From the NCBI GenBank assembly GCA_963803155.1, contig CAWDMN010000026.1, forward strand, positions 1-64,000: a stretch of 64,000 nt of DNA, read 5' to 3'. Under the pieces are notes generated by a model, which made no database searches, was not told the DNA's origin, and saw nothing but the letters and a program-made list of their open reading frames with translations. The position numbers and the translations under genes are program-made. Positions 1-9,371 of this stretch are shown piece by piece (position 1 is the stretch's first letter; the number at the start of each line of letters is the position of its first letter). This DNA is from CAWDMN01 sp963803155 (GTDB taxonomy: Bacteria > Acidobacteriota > Terriglobia > Versatilivoradales > Versatilivoraceae).

Positions 1-147
1 TTCAGCAGCTCGCGCCAGCCCGGGTAATTCAGCGGCACGCTCATCCCGGCTCCCGATGGCTTCCCGCGCGATCAACGAGAGCATATCCATGCGGACTGGG
101 GTATTTCTTCCCAGAGCCTCGGCCACGGCTTTCTGTAAGTCATCCAA
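1..147 (-). CDS. Partial unidentified CDS running off the left edge
   Basis: On the minus strand an open frame with protein-like composition runs from a possible TTG start at 147 to the window edge, reading MDDLQKAVAEALGRN near its start and later DMLSLIAREAIGSRDER. The amphipathic helical pattern would fit a HEAT-like repeat, but that is a guess. Upstream, another frame reads ANDGLAAVEKILIG and would join this one with a single-base shift, so the true start may lie further right and the gene may be frameshifted, as the next genes in this GC-rich segment are. Function unknown. Confidence 0.35.
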   Translation of the reverse strand, partial: MDDLQKAVAEALGRNTPVRMDMLSLIAREAIGSRDERAAELPGLARAAE

Positions 148-548
148 TCAGGATCTTTTCTACAGCAGCCAACCCGTCATTGGCGAAGGAATTTCCGGTC
201 GATCGAAATCCAGATTGAATCGCCACCTCGGTGTGAGGTGCGCACCCTAGTCTCTATTCCATCTAACACTGGCTAGCACGACTCGGTGCGGGGAGCCCCG
301 CGTTCCGCCTAAAACCGGGGCTTCGCCCCTCTGCGGTTCGCGAGGGGCACACCGTTCACCGTGAATGGGCTCGGCTTCGAGCTACACTGCCTTGTCCGCC
401 GCCGCCGCGATCACTCGCACCGGCGCCCATGCCGTTGGGCTTGGCGAACTCATGGCCCGCGGGAGCCCATCCGTTCGTTTCGCGTGAGCGGCAGCCCCTG
501 CCCTGGTGGACCCTGATAAGATTTAATTGCGGTTATCTCCACGGGCAG
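148..548. other. GC-rich stretch with no supported gene
   Basis: No reading frame on either strand looks protein-like beyond the possible upstream extension of the left-edge gene. A small hairpin (GGGG-CTTCG-CCCC) sits at 317-329. I see no other signal. Confidence 0.4.
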
Positions 549-1156
549 TTACTCCCGCACCCACGCCCGCGCCTGCCCCACCTGGGCCAGCGCCGCGCGC
601 ACGCTCTCGTGCGCGGGCGTGCCCGCGAGGCAGGCGAAGTTCGCCGTCACCTCAGCGCGAATTCCGCCTGGCCCAGGTGGTCGTCGAAGTGCTGCCGGGT
701 GGAGGGTGAACCGGCACGGGTCAGACTGCCGCTCGGGCGGCCCGGCGACGCGCGGTCCGGCGCGGCAGCGAGCTCGCGGCGCGCCTGGCCGGTCCTTCTC
801 ACGCAGCACGGCGCTGACGAACGCCTTGTCCTTGTAGTAGGGTTTCACGCCGTCCAGGTCGCGGTCGATGCGCGCCGGGCCTCCGGGGTCTGGGCGTCGT
901 AGAACGCCTTGGCCTGCGGGAGCTGCTTCTCGATCAGGCGCATCTCGCTTTCGTGTTTCTGCACGTCCTTGTAGAGCAGCGTCTCGATGGCCCGCTCGGG
1001 ATACTCCTTCACGAGCCGGGTGTAATACGCGACGTCGTCAGGGTTGGCCGCCTTGTGCGCCTCGATGCGTTTCTTCACCTCGGGGTTGTCGCGGAACTGC
1101 AGCGGTTTTGTTTTTTCGGTCTCGGTCTTTTTGTCGGGTTTTGGGTCGATAGCCAT
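549..1156 (-). pseudogene. Frameshifted hypothetical gene
   Basis: The minus strand starts with MAIDPKPDKKTETEKTKP at 1156 and reads as a charged helical protein (residues such as DNPEVKKRIEAHKAAN, then DDVAYYTRLVKEYPERAIE). Around 880 the sense continues in another frame (RIDRDLDGVKPYYKDK), near 780 it shifts again (ending HFDDHLGQAEF), and near 660 it returns to the second frame, ending VGQARAWVRE at 549. At least three single-base shifts are needed for one protein. This may be a decayed gene or uncorrected sequencing indels. I do not recognise the family. Composition is visibly richer in G+C than DNA to the right of about 1430. Confidence 0.45.
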
Positions 1157-1232
1157 ATGCGTATGGGATTGTGCGGCCACTTCGAAAGGTGCGGGCCGTG
1201 TCGGCACCGGGCGGAGGATTCCGCCCAAAGGG

Positions 1233-1425
1233 TTATTTGAGGACGGGGTTGAACGGCGGCTCGGGCGGGCCCTGCACGAGGCGGAGCGCGAGATCGAACT
1301 GCGCGCAGATGTCGTCGCACTCGTGGCGGGCCAGGGCGAACGCCATGAGGCTCTTCGCCTCGATCTTGGGGTTCGCGTCGGCGAAACGGTTGTTCAATTC
1401 GTCGGCGCAGCCTCAGCCAGGAGGG
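1233..1425 (-). pseudogene. C-terminal fragment of an unidentified gene at the junction
   Basis: Minus-strand frame ending with TAA at 1233-1235 reads DELNNRFADANPKIEAKS and then LMAFALARHECDDICAQF, and ends EPPFNPVLK. It has no start codon and loses sense just right of about 1420, exactly where the GHMP kinase frame loses its sense from the other side. The fragment therefore looks like the tail of a gene whose front is missing, followed 77 nt later by the frameshifted gene at 549-1156. Family not recognised. Confidence 0.45.
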
Positions 1426-3276
1426 CATCACCAGGGCATAATAGGCCTGGGGAAGAAGCGCAGCCCGATCTTTGAGGAGGCTCGCTTCCGTTCCGCTTTC
1501 GTTGATGGAAAAATCATACACGACGGGATCCATCGAGAAGGGCAAGGCATGCGCCAATTCCCGTTTGGCGGTCAACATGATTTCCAGGAGTTGACTTTGA
1601 AAAAGCCCCTTATTGTCGGGAGCAAAGATAAATCCCATGCCTCCGCCCGACATCCCCCCCAGCATCCAGAAACCCCAAAAATCATCTCCAAAAGTGGAAC
1701 GAGTCCGCCGAATCAAAGTCTCCGTGTAGAGATTGTTGGCCCAGGGGATAATTGTCTGGATTGGACCGAAAAAGTTGCGCGTTGTGAGATCGGCCACCTG
1801 CTTGACATCCTGCCGCTTCAAGGATTCCAGAATCTGATCCAGAATATGCCCTGCCTGATGCCGCGCACCCCAGGCGGGTTCGCTCCGCAACAGATAGCGT
1901 TCGGTCACCATTTCCAAAATCGGGCCTACATTTTGCGACATCCCCCCATGGACCAGAATCAGGCTTTCCTGAAGCTGTAGGCGAACCTTAGCTGGAGCTT
2001 CCTCCTCACCCAGAATCTGATGAGATGGGAGTAGGCAGCCCCGGCTGATCCCCCACTCCGGGTCGCTCTCTTGGGCGATCATTCCCTGAATCAACTTGAT
2101 TCCAGGCCAAACCCCGCCTGAGTCTTGCCAACCGCCCCCCGAACCACCCAGCCATTCACCCAGAATCGCCCGAGCCGCCACTTGGCGCTTTTCGGATTCT
2201 TCTAACTGGCCGGAAAGCGCCTGGGCCTGGCCCGTCGCACGCATGCAGAGGGAAATCAGGGACGCCAACAAGCTGGTGGAAACCGCCAATCTTGAACCTT
2301 TGGGAATGTTGTGAACCGAGCTGACAATCTCAAGACCCAATCCAGGCCGGATGAGATGTGCCAAGAGATCAGCCAGACTGGCGCCGGATCCTTCCATGCC
2401 GGGCGGGACAAGGCCGGAGGCAATCACGGCCGCTTTGATCAATCCCAAGTAATCTTTGGCAAAGTCAAACAGCTCCGCCAAATCAGCGATATCGGCTGTG
2501 ACGCCCAGGTCCACGCTCACCAGCCTCAATACCGGCTCCTCGATTACACGAAGGTACGTCTCTATCGGAGGCTCCGGTCGCGCATCTCTGCCATGAATCC
2601 CCAAATCGATGGAAACGTTCAAGACCCGTGCACCTTCCGGATAATCCATCGCCAGGAAGAATATATCGCTCCACCCACCATGAGAGAGATCCATCCGCAC
2701 GGGGGTCCGCTCTCGCAGCAACGGGAAAAGCCCGTCCGTCCCTTTTTGCAGCAACTCCCCGCGCAGACGCAAGGGATGATCGGACGGATGTCCGGCGCGG
2801 AACATCCATTGATTTCCCCGCACCGACCGGACGCTGCGGCGGATCTGATTCGCCAGAGTCTGAAATCCCAGGTGGCGATAGGCGGCCGCCAGAGCGCTGG
2901 AGGTGGCGTCATTAGGGCCATGTTGTTTCTGCGCGTTCAGGAAAATTCCAATAGCTTCATTAAACCGTCTTTTGAGCAGATGATCATATCCCTCATAAGG
3001 AATCATCCCCTCCGCTTTCATGGATGATGCTCGAAAGCCGTCTCCCGCCAGATCCCGCGGGATCAATGCGGGGAGGTGATAACGATGAAGGGCATGAAGG
3101 AAGAACAGGGCCCGGACCTGATGATATAGGTTATCGCTTTCCCGACGGAATTGGTCGATGCCATCCATTTCGGCCAAGAGCTCGCTCAAACTTAACCCCT
3201 GACAGACGGCTTCCAACGACTGGTCTCCGATTCCCCGATCGGCGGTGGTGATTATATTAAGCAATTTCCGCGTCAT
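1425..3276 (-). CDS. GHMP sugar kinase, fucokinase-like, C-terminus lost at a junction
   Basis: About 617 residues before the frame becomes nonsense near 1425. GHMP-superfamily marks are visible: the phosphate-binding motif as IPKGSRLAVSTSLLAS, the fucokinase-type segment GGWQDSGGVWPGIKLI, and motif 3 as GGMSGGGMGFIFAP. The long N-terminal part, before the kinase domain, also matches the architecture of L-fucokinase-type proteins. It probably phosphorylates a free sugar at C1. It starts 3 nt after the nucleotidyltransferase stop, so the two are one operon and may form a kinase/pyrophosphorylase salvage pair. Past ALLPQAYYALVMPSW the frame turns into arginine/proline-rich read-through of the GC-rich segment, so the natural C-terminus is missing. 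The exact sugar cannot be told. Confidence 0.75.
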
Positions 3277-3279
3277 AGG

Positions 3280-4098
3280 TCACTTCACCCTTTCCGCCAA
3301 TAGCTCCACGAGCCTCGCCAGCACTTCATCCCGCTCCTGCCCGTGAAGAGCTAGAGCTAATTGTGCGAGGAACAATCCATACTTAAGGCCGACATCGTAA
3401 GCCCGTCCTTCAATCTCCATGGCCAAATATCGTTCTCTTTTTGCCAGGTAATCCAGCGCGGCCGAGAGATGAGGCCGGTCCGCCAGAATATCCATCACCA
3501 TTGGCGTGAGCACATGCATCCCGAAAAAGCAGAGATAATGTCCCGCTCTTACTCCAGGGACAAGCAGAGTCTGCTCGGCTTCAGTTGGAGTTGGCTTTTC
3601 CAAAACCTTTTCAACCTGGAAAAGTCCGGATCGGCTGGCCAGTCGACGCCCCCCGACTGTGCCATAATAAGGGAGCTTGTTCTCGCGAAGAATCTGGACT
3701 GCTGAAACGGCACAATTTTCAGCCATTGCGGTTTCCAACAATTGTGCGGCACAACTGGCTGCTTGACGACTGCAATAGATGTGGTCTCCCAATAAATGCA
3801 GAAATGCTTCCGCCCCGATAAAATCACGGCCACATTTAAGCGCATCCCCATATCCCAGTGGTTCAGGCTGTTCGATGAAATGAAGATGTTCGCCCCAGTC
3901 CCCACAGGCCCCCCGATAGGCTGCTTCGTCACCCGGCCACACAACCACCCCAATTTCCTCTATTCCCACATCCAGCACTTGCTCAACAATAATACGGAGG
4001 ACAGATTTCGGTGCGCCATCCCGATCAACCAGCGTCTGCAGCGGCAATGTTCGTTGATCTATTCCCGCTGCCGTAATTAAAGCCTTTCTGATTTTCAT
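3280..4098 (-). CDS. Nucleotidyltransferase, GalU/sugar-nucleotide pyrophosphorylase type
   Basis: A 272-residue protein of the NTP-transferase fold. It opens MKIRKALITAAGIDQRTLPL, with the sugar-nucleotide binding strand, keeps the APKSVL lysine segment, and has LLGDHIY as the metal-binding Asp region and VEKVLEKPTP as the GalU-like EKP segment. I chose the ATG at 4098 because a G-rich Shine-Dalgarno run lies just upstream and the family starts there; an in-frame ATG at 4176 would add 26 unconserved residues. It would join an NTP to a sugar 1-phosphate, most likely UTP, forming a sugar nucleotide in the cytoplasm. It immediately precedes the fucokinase-like gene, whose product could be its substrate. 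The GxGTR loop of typical family members is replaced by GIDQRTLP, so specificity is open. Confidence 0.75.
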   Translation of the reverse strand: MKIRKALITAAGIDQRTLPLQTLVDRDGAPKSVLRIIVEQVLDVGIEEIGVVVWPGDEAAYRGACGDWGEHLHFIEQPEPLGYGDALKCGRDFIGAEAFLHLLGDHIYCSRQAASCAAQLLETAMAENCAVSAVQILRENKLPYYGTVGGRRLASRSGLFQVEKVLEKPTPTEAEQTLLVPGVRAGHYLCFFGMHVLTPMVMDILADRPHLSAALDYLAKRERYLAMEIEGRAYDVGLKYGLFLAQLALALHGQERDEVLARLVELLAERVK

Positions 4099-4400
4099 TC
4101 GCCCCCCCGATCCTGCCAATGCCGGTTTCTGCTTCTCAGCCTTGCGCGAAACAAACCCCATATTCCATTGATCCATTATTCTCCAGCATTGTAGTCAGCC
4201 AGGCTCCAAATGCAAATTCATTTTTCTCGGCTTGGCAGTCCTGAGTTCAACTTCAAAAGTCATGAACGACCGGGGAGATCCCATCGGGCGCTTCACTACA
4301 TAAAGCTTTATCAGGATTGCGAATTATGGGCAGGAGGTAGTCCTTTCCTTGAGAGGCAGACTCGCCTATGTCGAAGGAGGATCACGGGAAAATTGGGGGT

Positions 4401-4436
4401 AGGATCGCGGAAGAAGCCTCTCCCGCGATTTTTTCA
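4401..4436 (+). terminator. Hairpin followed by T-run downstream of the FmdB gene
   Basis: Stem ATCGCGG (4404-4410) pairs with CCGCGAT (4423-4429) and is followed by six T on the plus strand. It lies directly after the minus-strand zinc-ribbon gene, but the T-run favours plus-strand transcripts, so it may insulate against transcription from the left. Confidence 0.45.
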
Positions 4437-4441
4437 AAAAA

Positions 4442-4672
4442 TCAGTTAGAAGAGGGGCACATGCCAGGTTGAGCCGCGCCACAACAACTCTGGCATGCGC
4501 TGGCATTGGCTCCACAAGGGGAATACTGATTGGTCTGCACGGCAAAAGTGGAGAGCAACTTCTCCACATTGTTTCCCTGGCATTTTTCACAGGAAGTCGT
4601 TTCAGTATTGAGCGGAACGATTTTTTCAAATCGGCTTCCGCAACTCAGACAACGAAATTCATAAATCGGCAT
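4442..4672 (-). CDS. FmdB-family zinc-ribbon protein
   Basis: A 76-residue protein starting MPIYEFRCLSCGSRFEKIV, the signature of the FmdB/CxxC_CxxC_SSSS putative regulatory family. Two CxxC pairs (CLSC and CEKC) are spaced to bind one zinc. A further cysteine-rich tail (CGANASACQSCCG) is common in this family. The family was named from a presumed regulator of formamidase expression, but its role is not established. The start at 4672 is chosen for the conserved MPIYE. It stands alone between the sugar kinase pair and the UbiD gene. Confidence 0.8.
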   Translation of the reverse strand: MPIYEFRCLSCGSRFEKIVPLNTETTSCEKCQGNNVEKLLSTFAVQTNQYSPCGANASACQSCCGAAQPGMCPSSN

Positions 4673-5178
4673 GGACAACCCTCGACTCAAAAGATTTCCC
4701 TTCAATCATAAATTAGTTTGCCCCGCCTGTCAAAAGCAGCATTGCTTGTGGTGATATTCAGTACAATCCGCCTCAAATGTGGGAGACAGACAAGAAATAC
4801 CGCGGAATTGCGCCGAGGACTTGGCGGCCATTCTGAGCTATTGACAACGAAAGGGATGCTTTGTCCGTTTGCTGAAAATACGCCGAGCCATTCGTCTATT
4901 ATTTGCCCAGCGGGCGCTTTCGGCGGAGACGGCGGTCACAAAAGCGCCCTATCGTGTTGTTCCTGAACCCGAGGAATTCACTCCAATCTGTTGCCGCTCC
5001 CTGATTAGTGCATCTGTTCTGGACAACCGTCTATTCCCGCAACTGGAAATTTCTGGTATATTCGCCACCGAGGCATCGCTCCATATAAATTCCGGCAGGT
5101 GCGCCGAGTTCGTTCAAGATCGAGTGAAAGAATTCCTGGCTCAGAGTCTTCATACCGCCAGAAGCGGCAACAAAAAAA
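4673..5178. other. Intergenic region before ubiD
   Basis: About 500 bases without a convincing gene. It contains the palindromic repeat at 4912-4949. No clear sigma-70 promoter or riboswitch was recognised for the downstream decarboxylase gene. Confidence 0.5.
4912..4949. repeat. REP-like palindromic repeat, copy 1
   Basis: GGGCGCTTT (4912-4920) and AAAGCGCCC (4941-4949) form a perfect 9-bp stem around a 20-nt loop. The 27 bases 4913-4939 recur at 39270-39296 with two mismatches, and the first part recurs again near 46122. This suggests a short dispersed repeat family. Confidence 0.6.
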
Positions 5179-6933
5179 ATGGCCTACCGAAATTTGCGGG
5201 AATATATCAAACATCTAAATGACTCCGGTGAATTGCGCATCATTAACCGGGAAGTAGATCCATTTTTGGAGCTGGCGGAGGTGCACCGGAGAGTAATTGC
5301 TCAGGCGGGCCCCGCTTTGTTTTTTGAGAAAGTAAAAGGCAGTCCCTTTCCAGTGGTTACCAACTTGTTTGGGACGGAACGGCGCATTGAAATGGCATTT
5401 GGCGCACGTCCGGCAAAACTAGTTCGCGATGCGGCGCAATTGATTGCACAGTTGATTCCTCCCAATCCCGCGAAGCTTTGGGCCCAGCGCGACCTCTTGT
5501 GGCAGGGCTTAAAACTCGCCCCGCGGCGAGTGACTCGCGGTCCGATTCTTGAAGTGAAAGTGGAACCTGCTGACTTGAACCAGCTTCCCATTATTACCTG
5601 CTGGCCGGAAGATGGCGGCCCTTTTGTGACACTTCCATTGGTCTATACCGAACATCCAGTGACTCGTCAGCACAACCTGGGGATGTATCGGTTGCAACGA
5701 CATGACAATCTCACCACTGGCATGCACTGGCAAATACACAGAGGGGGCGGATTTCACTATTCCGTGGCGGAAAAGCTTAATCAACCGCTGCCCGTAAGTG
5801 TTTTTTTGGGTGGCCCGCCCTCTTTGATGCTGGCCGCCATTGCACCTTTGCCTGAAAATGTGGGGGAAATGATAGTGGCCTCGCTGCTGGCTGGAGAGCG
5901 GCTTCCCGTGGTGCGCACCCCCGCCATTGCTCACCCCATCCCGGCAGAAGCGGAATTTGTGCTGCAAGGACAAGTCCCGCCTCATCTACGAAAACCCGAA
6001 GGCCCCTTTGGCGATCATTATGGATATTACTCCCTACGGCACGATTATCCTGTCTTTCAGGTGGAGAGAATATATCGGCGGCGGGATGCCATCTATCCCG
6101 CCACGGTAGTGGGTCAACCTTGTCAGGAAGATTACTTCATCGGGAATTACCTGCAGGAACTTTTCGCTCCGCTGTTCCCTTTGATTATGCCCGGAGTACG
6201 GCAACTTTGGACCTATGCGCAAACGGGCTTTCATTCCCTGGCCGCCGCCGTGGTTGAGGAACGTTACGCGCGCGAAGCCATGGTTTCCGTCTTCCGGATT
6301 CTGGGTGAGGGACAGCTGTCCCTTACCAAAGTCTTGTTGGCCATTAACACGCCACTTGACTTGAAGGACTTCCCTCGATTGTTGGCTCACATTCTCGCAA
6401 GGGTGCGTTGGGAAACGGATCTGATGGTTTTTCCAAAGCTTTCCATGGATACGCTGGACTATTGTGGTCCTGAAATAAACAAAGGGAGCAAGGCCGTCAT
6501 CCTCGCGCTGGGTGAGCCCATCAGGGAATTGCCTCATCATTTTCGAGGACAGATTCCCGATGGAGTTCGGCGGGTTGAAGTTTATACTCCAGGATGTCTA
6601 GTTCTTGAGAAGAGTTACGTTCAGCAAAGAGGCTGCGAACAGGAGGAATTGTGCCGATGGGCTGATTTTGCCGCCTGGCCCCTGTTGATCCTCGTCGACA
6701 ATGCGGCAATCGTCCACTCCGATACTAATTTCCTCTGGACGGTATTCACCCGCTTCGATCCCGCCACCGATATTTACGCGGCCCAAACTAACTTACACAA
6801 ACATCAAATCCAGTATGAGGGTCCTATACTGATTGATAGCCGAATGAAATTCTCTTATCCAGCTGTTTTGACCTCAGCACCAGACATCAAAGAAAAAGTT
6901 GAAGCCCATTGGAGTGAGTACTTTGAAGAGTAA
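5179..6933 (+). CDS. ubiD: UbiD-family decarboxylase
   Basis: A 584-residue protein opening MAYRNLREYIKHLNDSGELR, the standard UbiD N-terminus. The prenylated-FMN site motif is present as PEGPFGDHYGYY, followed by VVGQPCQEDYF, and the conserved PKLSMDTLDYCGPEINKGSK segment is near the C-terminal third. Family members decarboxylate aromatic or unsaturated acids, classically 4-hydroxy-3-polyprenylbenzoate in ubiquinone synthesis, or the menaquinone (futalosine-route) equivalent, using prenyl-FMN supplied by UbiX. No ubiX or other quinone gene is adjacent, so the substrate is inferred only. It is longer than the roughly 500-residue E. coli protein. The strong bidirectional terminator at 7016-7053 follows it. 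Confidence 0.85.
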   Translation: MAYRNLREYIKHLNDSGELRIINREVDPFLELAEVHRRVIAQAGPALFFEKVKGSPFPVVTNLFGTERRIEMAFGARPAKLVRDAAQLIAQLIPPNPAKLWAQRDLLWQGLKLAPRRVTRGPILEVKVEPADLNQLPIITCWPEDGGPFVTLPLVYTEHPVTRQHNLGMYRLQRHDNLTTGMHWQIHRGGGFHYSVAEKLNQPLPVSVFLGGPPSLMLAAIAPLPENVGEMIVASLLAGERLPVVRTPAIAHPIPAEAEFVLQGQVPPHLRKPEGPFGDHYGYYSLRHDYPVFQVERIYRRRDAIYPATVVGQPCQEDYFIGNYLQELFAPLFPLIMPGVRQLWTYAQTGFHSLAAAVVEERYAREAMVSVFRILGEGQLSLTKVLLAINTPLDLKDFPRLLAHILARVRWETDLMVFPKLSMDTLDYCGPEINKGSKAVILALGEPIRELPHHFRGQIPDGVRRVEVYTPGCLVLEKSYVQQRGCEQEELCRWADFAAWPLLILVDNAAIVHSDTNFLWTVFTRFDPATDIYAAQTNLHKHQIQYEGPILIDSRMKFSYPAVLTSAPDIKEKVEAHWSEYFEE

Positions 6934-7015
6934 GGCAAGATAGAATTAAATTCCGCTGTTTCGACGGAGCCATGGCTCAACCCATACCGTGCAGTATGTG
7001 GGAAAGCATACCCCC

Positions 7016-7053
7016 AAAAAAAAGCGCCGCGGTTTCCCCGCGGCGCTTTTTTA
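7016..7053. terminator. Bidirectional intrinsic terminator
   Basis: AGCGCCGCGG (7023-7032) and CCGCGGCGCT (7038-7047) form a 10-bp GC-rich stem with a 5-nt loop, preceded by an A-run and followed by a T-run. It lies between the convergent ubiD and S41 peptidase genes and can serve both. Confidence 0.9.
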
Positions 7054-7069
7054 AAATCGATCATGTCGT

Positions 7070-8680
7070 TCAGTTATCACGATCCGCCCCCTCCTTGGCG
7101 GCAACGACTTTGCGGGCGTTTTGGTATAAAGCTTTGGCTTGAGGCATGACTTCCAAGGCTTTCAATACCTGGGTATCCCCTTCCAAATGAACTTTCTGAG
7201 CATCTTCCAGCGTCAGCCCCGTCTTTTCATTTCCAGTGTGAGCCAGCACATATTCATATTTAATCTCACGTTTGACGAAATCAAGATTTTCCTGCCAGTC
7301 TTTTTCATCAAACTCAATTTTATTGGCAGCATCAGAATTCAGGAAAATACGGAACTCATCGAGCATACTGTCAATCACGGAAAATTTGCGGTCATACTCA
7401 GGATGTTTGACGGTATACGCCCGGATAAAGCTGAAGAACACGCCACGGCTCAAAAAAAGCGTCTGAAATTTATTCAGTTTATTCTCGACTTTCACATCCG
7501 GAGTGATACCTCCGCCGCCAGTCACTTCTCTGCCACCGTCGGTATAGCGGATTTCCGTGGGAGGATTGTCCGCCTCTTTGTTGCGGTAGTAGTCGAAAAA
7601 GGATTTATTGGTATAATCCCTTTGAATCAAGCGTCCGCTAGGAGTATACCATTTGGCGGTGGTCAGAGAGAGTCCAGCCCCCTGATTCAAAGGAAATACG
7701 GTCTGCACCAATCCCTTGCCGAAGCTCCGTTCGCCCACGGTCAATCCCCGGTCATGATCCTGAATTGCTCCGGCCACAATTTCCGAGGCACTCGCGCTGC
7801 CGCCATTTATCAGCACCACCATGGGAAAGTTCGGATCATCCGAGCCCTTGGGAACCGGGTAACGGTGATTGGCATTGTGCAGTCGCCCCTTCGTCACAAG
7901 GACGTCTTGTCCGGGCTTTAAAAACTTGTCCGCCACGGCAATCGCGGCCTGTAAATATCCCCCTGGATTGCTGCGCAAATCCAAAATCAGCCCTTCCAAG
8001 TCCGAACCCAGCTTTTTCAAACTGGCGTTGATTTCTTTTTCCGTAGTTTCCGTGAAATTGTCTATCTTAATGTAGCCAATCTTCGGCTGGATGAAAAAGG
8101 AATACGGAATGCTGTAATGAGGAATTTCATCCCTTACGATAGAAAAGGGGAGCAATTCGGAAATCCCTTCCCGCTGAATATGAATGTTGACGGTGGTTCC
8201 CTTTGGGCCCCGCAATTGATCTACCACCTCATTAATGCTTAAACCGTCAGTCGTTTTTCCCTCAATTTTCGCAATGATGTCTCCGGATCGGATCCCCAAC
8301 CGATAAGCTGGAGTCCCCGGAATGGGAGACACCACGGTCGGTTTGGCATTACGAATGGCAATAGTAATACCTAAGCCGAAAAAGTTCCCCCGTTGTTCCT
8401 CACGAAACTGGGCAAACTGCTTGGGGTCGAAAAAATTGGAGTGAGGATCCAACGTCTTGAGCATATCGCGAATTGAATCGTAGACTGCCTTCTCGGAGTC
8501 AATTTTCTCCGCATAATTTTCTTCCGCCATGCTTAAAACTTGAGAATACGTTCTAATCAAATCGTTAACATCATCACCCGATTTGGAATTGGCCTGGGCA
8601 CGCCCCCCCCAAATGCCGCCAATCAATGATGTGGATAAAATGGTAAGTAAGGCCAAAATAGGAATCGAATATTTTCTCAC
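7070..8680 (-). CDS. S41-family C-terminal processing peptidase
   Basis: A 536-residue periplasmic serine protease of the CtpA/Prc type. An N-terminal hydrophobic segment (IPILALLTILSTSLIGGIW) acts as signal or anchor. A PDZ domain follows (GNFFGLGITIAIRN and GDIIAKIEGKTTDGLS), then the S41 core with Ser in NGGSASASEIVAGA and the catalytic Lys in GERSFGKGLVQ. Such proteases trim or degrade envelope proteins from their C-termini. The start is uncertain: GTG at 8680 has a G-rich ribosome site just upstream, while GTG at 8695 is also in frame. It is convergent with ubiD. Confidence 0.9.
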   Translation of the reverse strand: MRKYSIPILALLTILSTSLIGGIWGGRAQANSKSGDDVNDLIRTYSQVLSMAEENYAEKIDSEKAVYDSIRDMLKTLDPHSNFFDPKQFAQFREEQRGNFFGLGITIAIRNAKPTVVSPIPGTPAYRLGIRSGDIIAKIEGKTTDGLSINEVVDQLRGPKGTTVNIHIQREGISELLPFSIVRDEIPHYSIPYSFFIQPKIGYIKIDNFTETTEKEINASLKKLGSDLEGLILDLRSNPGGYLQAAIAVADKFLKPGQDVLVTKGRLHNANHRYPVPKGSDDPNFPMVVLINGGSASASEIVAGAIQDHDRGLTVGERSFGKGLVQTVFPLNQGAGLSLTTAKWYTPSGRLIQRDYTNKSFFDYYRNKEADNPPTEIRYTDGGREVTGGGGITPDVKVENKLNKFQTLFLSRGVFFSFIRAYTVKHPEYDRKFSVIDSMLDEFRIFLNSDAANKIEFDEKDWQENLDFVKREIKYEYVLAHTGNEKTGLTLEDAQKVHLEGDTQVLKALEVMPQAKALYQNARKVVAAKEGADRDN

Positions 8681-9033
8681 ACAACCCCCAATCACAAAAT
8701 TCCATCCCTTAAACTATACCATCTCTCGACTTGTGGAACAATATTCGTAAATTCGTAGCTCTGACTACCCTAATTTGCCAAAACAACGGCTTGAAATCCG
8801 CACCTGCTCGATTCTGCGGAAAGTCAAAAGAAGAGCCGCACCGATCACAAGATATCCTAGAAATGGATTCATGCAATGCTTCATTCGAAGTCCAAAAAAA
8901 CTTGAGCAAGAAAATCGTCAAAGTGTTTGTCGACATTCAATATTTCTTCGGGGACGATAAAATACCGGTCATATTGCGCTGAATCGTGGGAAATCGTCGC
9001 TTGAACCGTCGTTTTTGGGGTTTTTTTTCCAGA
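8681..9033. other. Divergent intergenic region between the S41 peptidase and tatA
   Basis: About 350 bases without a supported gene. It separates divergent transcription units, so it should hold promoters for both. Only the tatA-side promoter (9034-9062) could be recognised. Confidence 0.5.
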
Positions 9034-9062
9034 TTGACATTGTCGATCCGGTCCATTAAGAT
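9034..9062 (+). promoter_or_regulatory. Sigma-70-type promoter for tatA-tatC
   Basis: TTGACA at 9034-9039, a 17-nt spacer, and TAAGAT at 9057-9062, about 20 nt upstream of the tatA start. The -35 box matches consensus fully and the spacing is optimal. Confidence 0.65.
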
Positions 9063-9083
9063 AAATTGTTCGGGAGGTAAGAA

Positions 9084-9371
9084 ATGGGCAATATTGGCGT
9101 TCCGGAGTTGATCATAATTTTTGTGGTGGCTTTGATTGTTTTCGGGCCGAAAAAGCTGCCTGAACTCGGGAAATCTCTTGGGAAAGGGCTAGCGGAATTT
9201 CGTCGTGCTTCCAACGAATTGAAAGCAACGATCGAAGAGGAAGTCCGGTCCGTCGAACACGAAGTTTCCTCGACTACCGCCAATTCGGCCGTGAATACTC
9301 CCGCCATACCTCCTCCAGCAACTGACCCTGCTGTAAAATCCACACAAGAAACGACCACAGATGTTCATTGA
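9084..9371 (+). CDS. tatA: Sec-independent translocase TatA
   Basis: A 95-residue protein starting MGNIGVPELIIIFVVALIVF and continuing GPKKLPELGKSLGKGLAEFR: the TatA transmembrane helix, the FGPKKLP hinge and the amphipathic helix. The acidic, Pro/Ala-rich C-terminal tail is typical. TatA forms the pore component for folded-protein export across the inner membrane. It has a good ribosome site (GGGAGG) upstream, and its 3' end overlaps tatC by 11 nt, implying translational coupling. No separate tatB is seen here, so this may be a TatAC-type system, or tatB may be elsewhere. Client genes with twin-arginine signals occur at 31032 and 42953. Confidence 0.93.
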   Translation: MGNIGVPELIIIFVVALIVFGPKKLPELGKSLGKGLAEFRRASNELKATIEEEVRSVEHEVSSTTANSAVNTPAIPPPATDPAVKSTQETTTDVH

